Below, in pieces: positions 16,136-25,500 of a DNA stretch of 64,000 nt. The position numbers and the translations under genes are program-made. The notes below the pieces were generated by a model that was not told where the DNA came from, ran no database searches, and worked only from the letters and a program-made list of their open reading frames with translations. The stretch spans positions 1 to 64,000 of the forward strand of contig NZ_VUOS01000020.1 in the NCBI RefSeq assembly GCF_009829325.1, read 5' to 3'. Source of the stretch: Nocardia sp. CY41. GTDB lineage: Bacteria > Actinomycetota > Actinomycetes > Mycobacteriales > Mycobacteriaceae. Numbering within the stretch: position 1 is the stretch's first letter; each line of letters opens with the position of its first letter.

Positions 16136-17098
16136 ATGCCCGTGATCTCGACCTCTGCTGTACGCACGACCGCGCTGGGAGCCGCCGGGGCCGCGGTGGC
16201 CGGAATCGGCTACGCCTCGCTGGTCGAACGCAACGCCTTCGTCCTACGGGAGGCGACCATGCCCGTGCTGGCGCCGGGGTCGTCGTCGCTGCGGTTGCTC
16301 CATCTCAGCGACCTGCACATGATGCCGGGACAGAAGCTCAAGCAACAGTGGCTGCGGGAACTGGACCGGCTGGAGCCCGACCTGGTGGTCAACACCGGCG
16401 ACAACCTGTCGCACCAGAAGTCGGTGCCCGCGGTGGTCCAGGCCCTCGGCGGATTGCTCTCCCGCCCGGGCCTTTTCGTTTTCGGCAGCAACGACTACTT
16501 CGCGCCGGTGGCGAAGAACCCGCTGAAGTACTTCAAGAAGGACCATCGCCGCACCTACGGCGCTCCGCTGCCGTGGAAGGACCTGCGCGCCGCCTTCACC
16601 GAGCGCGGCTGGCTCGACTTGACGCATGTGCGGCGCGACCTCGAGGTCTCCGGGATCCGCATCGCCACCGCCGGTGTCGACGATCCGCATCTGCAACGCG
16701 ACCGGTACGACACGGTCGCAGGCGCCCCGAACCCGCTGGCCGACCTGCGGCTCGGCCTCACCCACTCCCCCGAGCCCCGCGTGCTGGACCGTTTCGCCGA
16801 CGACGGGTACGACTTGGTGCTCGCCGGGCACACCCACGGCGGCCAGTTGTGCCTGCCCGGCTACGGCGCCCTGGTCACCAACTGTGGGATCGACCGGTCC
16901 CGGGTGAAGGGTCCGTCGAAGTGGGGTGAGCACACCCGGTTGCACGTCTCCGCGGGGGTCGGCACCTCTCCGTGGGCGCCGTACCGATTCTGCTGCCGTC
17001 CGGAGGCGACGTTGTTGACGCTGGTCGCCGCGCCGCCGAAGCGGCCGGGAGCCGACACGGGCCACGGAGTGTCGGCATCGGAGGCCATCGCCCGCTAA
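16136..17098 (+). CDS. metallophosphoesterase, Rv3683-like
   Basis: The 320-residue protein has an N-terminal hydrophobic segment (TTALGAAGAAVAGIGYASL) that could anchor it to the membrane, then a calcineurin-like phosphoesterase domain: HLSDLHM, VVNTGDNLSHQ, FGSNDYFAP (with Ser-Asn-Asp in place of the usual GNH), and GHTHGGQLCLP. Metal ligands are otherwise complete. The position after ponA2 and yqeY matches Rv3683. The substrate is unknown; related YkuE-type enzymes act on lipid-linked phosphates. The start ATG at 16136 is favoured over longer readings because it precedes the first similar residues. Confidence 0.85.
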   Translation: MPVISTSAVRTTALGAAGAAVAGIGYASLVERNAFVLREATMPVLAPGSSSLRLLHLSDLHMMPGQKLKQQWLRELDRLEPDLVVNTGDNLSHQKSVPAVVQALGGLLSRPGLFVFGSNDYFAPVAKNPLKYFKKDHRRTYGAPLPWKDLRAAFTERGWLDLTHVRRDLEVSGIRIATAGVDDPHLQRDRYDTVAGAPNPLADLRLGLTHSPEPRVLDRFADDGYDLVLAGHTHGGQLCLPGYGALVTNCGIDRSRVKGPSKWGEHTRLHVSAGVGTSPWAPYRFCCRPEATLLTLVAAPPKRPGADTGHGVSASEAIAR

Positions 17099-17136
17099 GG
17101 TCCCCTGCCGAGACGTGTGTCAGGTAGGGGACAACT

Positions 17137-18792
17137 GTGAGTGGATTCGACGACCGGCGCGACGACCCGACGATTCTGGGACGGCCCGCCGGGCCGCCGG
17201 TTCCTCGGCAACAGCCCGCCCCCGCACCGGGTTCCGCCTTTCCCCCGGCAAGAGACGACTTCGCCCCTCGCCCGCCGGACGACGGAGCGCATCCGCGGCA
17301 ATCCGGCGCGCCGCAACAGCCGTCACAGGGGCAGCCCGGCGAGTACGGCCAACCAGTCCAGCCCGGTGCCACGCCGTGGCAGCGCGGCGGCCGAGAACAA
17401 TCTCCCGGTAATCCGGAGCAGTGGCAACCCAGCTCGCAAGAGCACGCCCCCACGTCCCCGTGGCAACCGGGAACCGCGCCGACCGACGGTGGCGGACCGC
17501 CGCACCCGTGGCCATCCGACCCTGTTCCCCAGTGGCAACCGGGTCAAGAGCCCGCACCCACACTCCAGTGGCAACCCGCCTGGCCGGGCGATCCCGCCTT
17601 GTCATGGGCGCCGGACGCACCCGCGCAGGCCGATCCGACCCTGCTCGCCCAGTCGCCGGGTGGCCCGCAGCCAGGAGGGCAGGACCGAAACGACCCGACG
17701 ATCCTGGCTCGAACCGCCGGACAATGGCCGCCGCAGACCGACCCGGATCCCGCCCACGGGCGCAACGATCCGACCATGCTCGGGCAACCGCTCGGCGCGC
17801 TCGACCAGTCCGGCCCTGTCCGAAACCGAAGGCTGACCGCCGTGCCCGACCTTGCCGACTCGACGCCGACCCAACTCGGCTATCCGGTCGATCGGTTCGG
17901 GCATCCGACGCAAGGTGGGCAGTGGCAACCCGCGGGCGGCCCCGGACCATACGGCCCAGCGCCCGATGGTCGACCCGGCTACGGTCCGCAAGGCGGCTTC
18001 GGGGGACCGCCACCGAACCATCCGAACGCCCGCGACCGGGGAACGCTCGTCCTGACGATCGGCTTGGCGGTGCTGTTGGTGGGCGGTCTGGTAGCCGGGG
18101 CAGTGGCCCTGACGAGGACCGACAAGGACGAAGCCGCTCGGGACGCGACACCGTCGATGGTGAACGCGCTCACCACCACCACCGCTGCGCCCGCGCCCAC
18201 CCGGACCACCACCACATCCGCCCCCACGACAACCGCCCGGGGTTCCGGCGACAAGAACCCGGTCATCCCCGGGTTCCAAGTCGTCAGAGCGCCCGACAGC
18301 GGCGCGGCCTACGACGTGCCCGCCGACTGGACGATCGCGCCGCAAGGCACCATCGGCGGATTCGGCGAACCACCGAACGCCGTCGCCGGCAAAGGCTTGG
18401 CCAGCGAGGGCAAAGGCTACTGCCCCGGCTCGACCCGGACCGTCGCTTTCCTCACGGGCTCGAACACCTCCGATCCGGGAAAGGCGGCGACCGAACTCGG
18501 CACGAGGACCGCCACGCTCGCCTACAAGGCGACGCCCGGCGGCACGCCCGGATTGCCCATGCCGTTGGCGTCGCTCGACGGTTCCCAGCACGGCATGTTC
18601 GTGGAGACCAAAGGCACGGTCGCCGACGCCAAGCCCGGCTGCGCGAAGGCGTACTCCGTCTACACCGCCGCGTTCCCCAACGAAGAGGGGAACTTCGTCA
18701 TGGTGATCGCCGCCGACACGGGCGTCCCGCACGCCCTCGACGCCGAGACCGCCAAGCGCATCTTCACCAGCATTCGCCCCCTCGCAGGCTGA
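17137..18792 (+). CDS. Pro/Gln-rich single-pass membrane protein with repeated DPT motifs
   Basis: The 551-residue protein has three parts. Residues 1-300 are a low-complexity cytoplasmic region rich in Pro, Gln, Gly and Trp, with recurring QWQPG-like pieces and at least four copies of a DPT(I/L/M)L motif near residues 10, 167, 185 and 210, plus a related STPTQLGYP near 240. A single membrane span follows (VLTIGLAVLLVGGLVAGAVAL, about 305-325). A Thr-rich linker then leads to an extracytoplasmic domain with two or more cysteines (GYCPGST, KPGCAKAY). I recognise no named family. Threonines in DPT motifs could be Ser/Thr kinase targets read by FHA proteins, which is inference. The GTG start lies 38 bp after the phosphoesterase gene. 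Confidence 0.7.
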   Translation: MSGFDDRRDDPTILGRPAGPPVPRQQPAPAPGSAFPPARDDFAPRPPDDGAHPRQSGAPQQPSQGQPGEYGQPVQPGATPWQRGGREQSPGNPEQWQPSSQEHAPTSPWQPGTAPTDGGGPPHPWPSDPVPQWQPGQEPAPTLQWQPAWPGDPALSWAPDAPAQADPTLLAQSPGGPQPGGQDRNDPTILARTAGQWPPQTDPDPAHGRNDPTMLGQPLGALDQSGPVRNRRLTAVPDLADSTPTQLGYPVDRFGHPTQGGQWQPAGGPGPYGPAPDGRPGYGPQGGFGGPPPNHPNARDRGTLVLTIGLAVLLVGGLVAGAVALTRTDKDEAARDATPSMVNALTTTTAAPAPTRTTTTSAPTTTARGSGDKNPVIPGFQVVRAPDSGAAYDVPADWTIAPQGTIGGFGEPPNAVAGKGLASEGKGYCPGSTRTVAFLTGSNTSDPGKAATELGTRTATLAYKATPGGTPGLPMPLASLDGSQHGMFVETKGTVADAKPGCAKAYSVYTAAFPNEEGNFVMVIAADTGVPHALDAETAKRIFTSIRPLAG

Positions 18793-18852
18793 CTGACCTG
18801 CCGGTTTAACGTCTCGCGCCACCCTGTTGTAAGCTACTCCAGGTTCGCTTCA

Positions 18853-18927
<75 letters not shown>

Positions 18928-18942
18928 TCGTGGTTGAGACGA

Positions 18943-18985
18943 CGGGAAAGGCCCCTGACCGGTGCACGGTCAGGGGCCTTTCCCG
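18943..18985 (+). terminator. terminator of tRNA-Pro
   Basis: CGGGAAAGGCCCCTGACC, loop GGTGCAC and the exact complement form an 18-bp hairpin 17 bases after the tRNA, ending in CTTTCCCGTTG. Confidence 0.85.
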
Positions 18986-19145
18986 TTGCCGAGCCAGCCA
19001 CCGTGATGCCGACGAGTAGCGACAATGTAGCAACCGGAAGCAGGCGCGAATCCGCGCGGCGGTGGCGGCCGAACCGCCCCCGGTTGCGCCGAACGGCGGT
19101 TAGCCTCGGAACAAGATCGACCGAATCCGAAGGGCAACACCGGCT

Positions 19146-20021
19146 ATGCGCGGACCCACTTCCCCATCCACGACGAACGAGGGTCTGCTCGCAGGCAAGA
19201 CCGCGGTGATCACCGGAGCCAGCCGTGGCATCGGCTCGGCGATCGCGATCAGGTTCGCGGCGGAGGGCGCGAACGTCGCCATGATCGCCCGCACCCAGGA
19301 GCCGCATCCCAAACTGCCCGGCACCATCCACACCGCCGCCGCCCGCGCCGAAGCCGCAGGCGGGGCCGTGCTGCCGCTGGTGGCCGACGTCCGCGACGAC
19401 AAGGCGCTGGCCGACGCCGTCGAGCGGATCGTCGAGCGTTTCGGGGGCATCGACATCCTGGTCAACAACGCCGGATCGGTCGATCTCACCGGTGCGGAGC
19501 AGATCGGCATGCAGCGCTACGACCACATGCAAGCCGTCAACGTCCGCGCCCCGTTCCTGCTCTCCAAGCTGGCGCTCCCGTACCTGCGCAGCTCGGCCCG
19601 GGCCGGGCGCGACCCGCATATCCTCACGCTCTCCCCACCCCTCAACATGAACCCCGAGCACGTCGGCAACGGTGTCGCCTACACCGTCTCCAAATACGGC
19701 GTCAGCATCGCCACGGTCGGTCTGGCGCACGAATTCCGGGCCTACGGCATCGCCGTGAACTCGCTGTGGCCGCGGACGAAAATCGACACCGCCGCGGTCC
19801 GTAACCTGCTCGGCGGTGCGGAAGCCGTCGCCGCATCCCGCACCGCCGACATCTGCGCCGACGCCGCCCTGCTCGTGGTGACCAGCCCCGCCGCGACCAA
19901 CACCGGCCGGCTGCTGCTCGATGAAGAGGTTCTAGCCGCCAACGGAATCACCGATCTGGACCGATATCGCGTTGCCCCGGGTGACGGCGCGCTGGCCCTC
20001 GACCTTTTCATCGACGCGTAG
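19146..20021 (+). CDS. short-chain dehydrogenase/reductase (SDR)
   Basis: The 291-residue enzyme is a classical SDR: cofactor motif TGASRGIGSAIA (about 21-32), NNAG, and the catalytic YTVSK (Tyr-x3-Lys). The insert around EPHPKLPGTIHTAAARAEAAGG and the WPRTKIDTAAVRNLLGG segment resemble HSDL2-like SDRs, whose substrates are not established. It is the first gene of the accessory region after tRNA-Pro. It is monocistronic by spacing: the next gene starts 331 bases later. Confidence 0.85.
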   Translation: MRGPTSPSTTNEGLLAGKTAVITGASRGIGSAIAIRFAAEGANVAMIARTQEPHPKLPGTIHTAAARAEAAGGAVLPLVADVRDDKALADAVERIVERFGGIDILVNNAGSVDLTGAEQIGMQRYDHMQAVNVRAPFLLSKLALPYLRSSARAGRDPHILTLSPPLNMNPEHVGNGVAYTVSKYGVSIATVGLAHEFRAYGIAVNSLWPRTKIDTAAVRNLLGGAEAVAASRTADICADAALLVVTSPAATNTGRLLLDEEVLAANGITDLDRYRVAPGDGALALDLFIDA

Positions 20022-20352
20022 CGAGACCGCTCGCCATCGCGCGAATCAGCGGGTTCCAAAGCCTTTCACGCACGAGGCCGATGCTGGTGCGTCGCCTCGG
20101 CACATGCTTGCAACGCTACAGCGCGGCGATCGCGATCGTCACCGGAACGACGCGAGAGACCGCTGTTACGCGCACGCGCGACCGGACTCGGGCATTCGTT
20201 CCGCGCTGCCGGTCCCGCGGCCGCTGCGAACGCTCACCATCGCCGGTGCACTCGACACGGTGCGGACCGGCGGTCCTTCGTAGGTTGGTCCGGCCGGATG
20301 CGGGAATATCATCGCTAGAACCTTATTTCCGCAATCGACGAAAGGTCCGCAG
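20022..20352. other. 331-bp gap between two SDR genes
   Basis: No convincing gene, repeat or strong hairpin is present. Short open frames here lack ribosome sites and have no recognisable sequence. The last 40 bases (AATATCATCGCTAGAACCTT and AAAGG near 20341) probably hold the promoter and ribosome site of the next gene. Confidence 0.4.
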
Positions 20353-21075
20353 ATGAGCAAGCCCGTCGATAGCGTGCCCGCGGACAAACCGCTGTCCGGG
20401 AAGACCGCGCTGGTCACGGCGGCCTACACCGGGATCGGCAGGTCGATCGCGAAAACGCTTGGCGCGCAGGGTGCACGGGTCGTGGTGCACCATCCGCACT
20501 TCCCTGAGCCCGCCGCCGACGTGGTGAAGGAGATCACCGAGGCCGGCGGCACCGCGCTGGCGCTCGCGGCCGATATCGCCGATCGCGGCGAGTACGAGGA
20601 GCTGGTGCAGGCACTGCTGGAGGAATGCGGCGAGTGGCATCTGCTGGTCAACACCGCGGCGGTGCCGGAGTCCGAGCCCTTCCCCAAGCTCAGCTCCGAG
20701 GCGTTCGACAGCGCGTTCGCGGCGACGGTGAAGGGCGTCTTCCACGGCCTGCAGCTGGCTTTGCAGCACTTGGCCGACGAAGGCCGGATCATCTCCGTCT
20801 GCGATCCCGCCGACCCGGGCAGCGCGGTGCACGACGCGACGCGCGGCGCGGTCGAGCAGCTCGGCCAGGCCGTGGCCCCGGACTTCGTAGCGCGGCGGAT
20901 CACCGTCAACACGGTCAGCTATGGCGAAGGCACGACGGACAACGCGGAACTCGAGACCGCCCTCGCCGCGATGCAGCCGACCGAGCCGAGCGCGGTGGTC
21001 GCCTATCTTTCCGGCGCCGCGGCGAGCACGGTCAACGCACAGGTCATCCGGCTCAACGGCACAAGCGGCCGCTGA
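20353..21075 (+). CDS. SDR-fold protein with degenerate catalytic residues
   Basis: The 240-residue protein has the SDR fold, but its signatures are eroded: the cofactor loop reads TAAYTGIGRSIA, NNAG is replaced by NTAA, and the segment that should hold Tyr-x3-Lys reads HDATR, so both catalytic residues are changed (Tyr to His, Lys to Arg). The catalytic Ser is also not evident. The frame is intact with good codon use, and AAAGG precedes the ATG, so it is an expressed gene rather than a pseudogene. It may bind NAD(P) without classical dehydrogenase activity, or act as a regulatory or structural partner. Confidence 0.75.
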   Translation: MSKPVDSVPADKPLSGKTALVTAAYTGIGRSIAKTLGAQGARVVVHHPHFPEPAADVVKEITEAGGTALALAADIADRGEYEELVQALLEECGEWHLLVNTAAVPESEPFPKLSSEAFDSAFAATVKGVFHGLQLALQHLADEGRIISVCDPADPGSAVHDATRGAVEQLGQAVAPDFVARRITVNTVSYGEGTTDNAELETALAAMQPTEPSAVVAYLSGAAASTVNAQVIRLNGTSGR

Positions 21076-21129
21076 CGGCGCGATTCCCGACCGGCGCGCC
21101 CGCCCGGCGGCGAGCGCGCCGCCGGGCGA

Positions 21130-21588
21130 TCACGCGACGACCGTGCCGCCGTAGGACGTGAATCCCCGGCCCAGCGCCTGACAGGTGAAGCTGCCGTGGA
21201 AGCCGACCTGGCACGACGCGCCCGCGTGCTCGATGATCGGACCCCACTGTCCCGAACCGGTCTTCACGTCGTAGATGCTGGGATTGCCGCCCGGCAGGGT
21301 GTAGGGCGTGCCCGGGTCGAAGGTGGGATGCGCGGGCAGCCAGGGCTGGTCGATCGCGATCTCGCTGACCGGCACCGGTACCGGGACGTAGGTGTCGCCG
21401 ATGTAGTAGCTCAGACGCAGTAAAGCGGCGAAATCGCAGCCGAGCGAGCCGTCGGCGAAGATCGCGCAGTTCGTGCTGCCCACCGAGAAGTAGACCGTGC
21501 CCGGGTCGGCCTGAGCGGTACCGGCCGCGAGAATCGGCGCCACCGCTACGGCGGCGAGTGCTCCGGCGAACTTCGTGCTGCGCTTCAT
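21130..21588 (-). CDS. secreted small protein with signal peptide, function unknown
   Basis: The 152-residue protein starts with a clear Sec signal peptide (basic MKRSTK, hydrophobic GALAAVAVAPILAAG, cleavage after AQA). The mature part is about 124 residues with four cysteines (NCAIF, LGCDF, SCQVG, FTCQA) that could form two disulfides. The pattern TNCAIFADGSLGCDF and SGQWGPIIEHAGASCQVGFH recurs in small exported proteins of mycobacteria and Nocardia, but I know no function. A purine-rich AAGGAGAC element is upstream. It is convergent with the SDR gene. Confidence 0.75.
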   Translation of the reverse strand: MKRSTKFAGALAAVAVAPILAAGTAQADPGTVYFSVGSTNCAIFADGSLGCDFAALLRLSYYIGDTYVPVPVPVSEIAIDQPWLPAHPTFDPGTPYTLPGGNPSIYDVKTGSGQWGPIIEHAGASCQVGFHGSFTCQALGRGFTSYGGTVVA

Positions 21589-21770
21589 ACCGTCTCCTTG
21601 TTGCTTCGCTGATGGACAACCGACTCGACGAGTCTGTCGATCCGGCGCGGGATTCCGTTTCGCCTCCCTGCCGGACCGGTCGGCGGGGCACAGCGCCGCG
21701 ACCGGCGCGGTGAGCAGACGCTAACGCGGCGATAACTTACGGACACTCCATCGAAATGGGAGGTCAATAG

Positions 21771-21780
21771 CGTATACAGG
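21771..21780. promoter_or_regulatory. possible GntR operator core CGTATACAGG
   Basis: A GTATAC palindrome core lies five bases before the GntR start codon. FCD-type GntR regulators often bind TGTATACA-like sites, so autoregulation is plausible but unproven. Confidence 0.3.
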
Positions 21781-21781
21781 C

Positions 21782-22489
21782 ATGTCGACACGGATAGCGA
21801 CCCTGGCGGACGCGGCGGGCAAACCGCTGCGCGACGTGGTGTACGCGGCGCTGCGCAGCGAGCTCATGAACGGAGACATCAAATTCGGCGAACGGCTGAC
21901 CGAACCGAAACTCTCCGCGCGCTTCGGCATCTCGCGCACGCCGATCCGCGAAGCGCTGACCGTCCTGTGCTCGGACGGACTGTTACAACGTGAAGAATAC
22001 GGCTTCAGTCCGGTACGGCCGAGCATCCCGCTGATCCGTGACCTGTACGAGCTGCGAATCACGCTGGAGCTGGGCGGTTTACAGCGCGCGATGACCAATC
22101 CCGCGGTCACTCACGACCGGGAACTCCTCGAATCCGAGCGCGCCGCCTGGCTGGAGCTGCGCGCCGACCCGCCGGAACAGGAACCCGGTTTCGTGGTGCG
22201 CGACGAGGAATTTCACGTCACCCTACTCACCGCGGCGGGCAACACGGAGATGGTGCGGGCACTGAAGGCGGTGAATTCCCGCATCCGCCACGTACGGATG
22301 TACGACTTCATGGTCAACAACCGGATCGAGACCACCATCGCCGAGCATCTCGGAATTCTGGACGCCGTACTGGCCGACGACCTCCCGCTCGCGTATCGGC
22401 TGCTGCACACGCACATCGGCGAATCGCTTGACGTGGTGCTCGAACGAGTCACCCGCGCGATCGCGGCGATGTCGCTGGCAACGGATTAG
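21782..22489 (+). CDS. GntR-family regulator with FCD domain
   Basis: The 235-residue regulator has an N-terminal winged helix (RDVVYAALRSELMNGDIKFG, then LTEPKLSARFGISRTPIREAL) and a C-terminal all-helical FCD effector domain with the metal-binding histidines in RDEEFHVTLL, RHVRMYDF and IAEHLGILDA. It ends 12 bases before urea carboxylase on the same strand, so it is probably the pathway regulator and co-transcribed. The effector could be urea, allophanate or a related metabolite; that is inferred from position only. Confidence 0.85.
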   Translation: MSTRIATLADAAGKPLRDVVYAALRSELMNGDIKFGERLTEPKLSARFGISRTPIREALTVLCSDGLLQREEYGFSPVRPSIPLIRDLYELRITLELGGLQRAMTNPAVTHDRELLESERAAWLELRADPPEQEPGFVVRDEEFHVTLLTAAGNTEMVRALKAVNSRIRHVRMYDFMVNNRIETTIAEHLGILDAVLADDLPLAYRLLHTHIGESLDVVLERVTRAIAAMSLATD

Positions 22490-22501
22490 CAGGGAGCGGT
22501 A

Positions 22502-25500
22502 GTGAGTCTGGAATTCGATACGGTGCTCGTCGCCAATCGTGGCGAGATCGCCTGCCGCATCCTGCGGACGGCCCGAGCGCTGGGGCTGAAGACGGTCGCC
22601 GTGTACTCCGACGCCGATGTGAGCGCCGCGCACGTCGAGATGGCTGACGTCGCCGTGCGGCTGGGACCGGGCCCGGCGGCGGAGTCGTATCTGCGGGCCG
22701 AGGTGGTGGTCGAAGCGGCGCTGACCGCCGGAGCCGGAGCGATTCATCCCGGCTACGGCTTTCTCTCGGAGAACGCCGATTTCGCCGGCGCGGTCGAGAA
22801 CGCGGGCATCGCGTTCGTCGGACCGACCCCCGAGCAGCTGCGCGTCTTCGGGGACAAGCACACCGCACGCACGGCGGCGCGCGCGGTCGGCGTACCGCTC
22901 ATTCCGGGCAGCGACCTGCTCGAATCGGCCGATCACGCGGTGGCGGAGGCCGAGCGGATCGGCTTTCCCGTGATGCTGAAGGCGGTCGGCGGCGGTGGCG
23001 GCATCGGCATGCAGGCCTGCTTCGGCCCGGACAAGGTGCGCGCGGCCTACGAGCGGGTGCAGCGCATCGCGGCGGCGAACTTCGGTTCGGCGGGCGTCTT
23101 CCTGGAACGTTTCGTCGCACGCGCCAGGCACATCGAGGTGCAGCTGTTCGGCGACGGCCATGGCCGCGTGGTCAGTCTCGGCACCAGGGACTGTTCGCTG
23201 CAACGCCGCAACCAGAAGGTGATCGAGGAAGCGCCCGCGCCTGGGCTCGCCGCGGAACTGTCACAGCGCTTGCTCGCCGCGTCCCGGGAACTCGCCCGCT
23301 CGGTCGGATATCGCTCGGCCGGGACGGTGGAGTTCGTCTATGACGCCGACAGCGGCGCCGCGTCGTTCCTGGAGATGAACACCCGTCTGCAGGTGGAGCA
23401 TCCGGTCACCGAGGCGGTCACCGGCGTCGACCTGGTGGAATGGATGCTGCGCCTCGCCGGCGGCGACACCTCGATGGTCGACGAACAGCCCGAGAGCGGC
23501 CCGGCGATCACCGGTCACGCGGTGGAGGCTCGTGTCTACGCGGAAGATCCCGGCCACGACTACCGCCCGAGCGCGGGCCTGATCACGGCCGCGCACTTCC
23601 CGGACGACGTCCGGGTGGACACGTGGGTCGCCACCGGTTCGGAGGTCAGTCCGTATTACGACCCGCTGCTGGCCAAGGTGATCAGCACCGGCGAGAACCG
23701 AGCGGACGCCTTCGCCGCGCTGCGCACCGCACTCGCCGGGACCCGGATCTACGGCGTCCAGACGAATCTGCCGCAAGCGCGCCGAGCCGCGGCCGACGGC
23801 CGGGTGCTGCGTACCGAGCACACCACCACCACGCTCGCCGAGATCCGCCCGGTCGGCCGCCGCATCGACGTGCTGCGCGGCGGCACCATGACGACCGTGC
23901 AGGACTACCCCGGCCGAATCGGTCTGTGGGAGGTCGGCATTCCCCCGTCCGGCCCGATGGACGACCTCTCCTTCACCCTCGCCAACACCGCGGTCGGCAA
24001 CCCGGTCGGCGTCCCCGCGCTCGAATGCACCTTGCAGGGACCACAATTGCGCTTCTCCGACACCACCGTCGTCTGCGTGACCGGTGCGCCGGCGCCGGTA
24101 ACGGTGGACGGCCGCCCGGTGGCGATGTGGGAGCCGGTCATCGTTGCCGCGGGCGCGGTGCTGGACATCGGCGCACCCGCCGACACCGGCCTGCGCACCT
24201 ATCTGGCGGTGCGCGGCGGTATCGATGCGCCGCTCTACCACGGCAGCGCGGCCACCTTCACCCTCGGCGGATTCGGCGGTGTGACCGGAAAGGCGGTGGC
24301 GACCGGCGACGTGCTCGGCATCGCCTCGGTGGACGCCGGCGCACTCGGCGCACCCGCCGCGGTGCCGCCGGGAGACCGGCCCGCGTTCACCCATGACTGG
24401 CAGCTCGCGGTCGGCGTCGGTCCGCAGACCGCGCCCGCCTACTTCACCGACGCCGACATGACCCGGTTCTGCACGCACCCGTGGCGGGTCGGCAGCCACG
24501 CCAACCGCACCGGCATCCGGCTGGAGGGACCGAAACCGGCCTGGTCGCGCACCGACGGCGGCGAGGCCGGGCTGCACCCGTCCAACCTGCACGACAACCC
24601 CTACAGCGTGGGCGCGTTGAACGTCTCCGGTGACACGCCCATCCTGCTCGGGCCCGACGGCCCCAGCCTCGGCGGCTTCGCCTGCCCGCTCACCGTGGTG
24701 TCCGCGCATCGCTGGCGAATGGGTCAGTTACGTCCCGGCGACACGGTGCGGTTCGTGCCGGTCGACGACGACAAGGCGGCCGCGCTGCGCGCGTCCGACC
24801 GCAGCCGCGTGCCGGATCTGCCCACCGGTTCTCCCGCCGCGCTGCGGGATCGCGGTGTCCTCGGCGGCATCGAGGCGTCACCGGACCGGCCGCAGGTGCG
24901 TTATCTGCGCGGTGGCGACGACAACGTCCTGGTCGAGTACGGCGAGATGGTGCTGGATCTCGGGCTGCGCATGCGGGTGCACGCGCTGTCCGAAGCTCTC
25001 GCGGTCGTCCGGCTGCCCGGCATCCTCGACGTCACCCCTGGCGTCCGCTCCCTGCACATCCACTTCGACCCGGAAGTGTTGCCGCACTATCGATTGCTCG
25101 GCACGTTGGCCGAACTCGAAGCCGAACTGCCCGCCACGACCGATCTGGTGGTGCCGAGCCGCACCATCCGGCTGCCGCTGTCGTTCGACGACCCGTCCAT
25201 CGCCGAAGCGATCGACCGTTACCGCAGCGGTGTGCGCGACACCGCGCCGTGGCTGCCGTCGAACACCGAGTTCATCCGCCGCATCAACGGGCTCGACAGC
25301 GTCGACGACGTACGCGCCACCGTCTTCGACGCCGAGTATCTGGTACTCGGGCTCGGTGACGTGTATCTCGGTGCGCCGCTGGCGGTTCCACTCGATCCGC
25401 GGCACCGCCTGGTCACCACCAAATACAACCCGGCGCGTACCTGGACCCCCTCGGACGCCGTCGGCATCGGCGGCAAGTACCTGTGCGTCTACGGGATGGC

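Noticed and set aside
17137..18792. Pro/Gln-rich gene as a PPE/PE protein
   Set aside because: No PE or PPE N-terminal motif; the low-complexity region precedes a membrane span.
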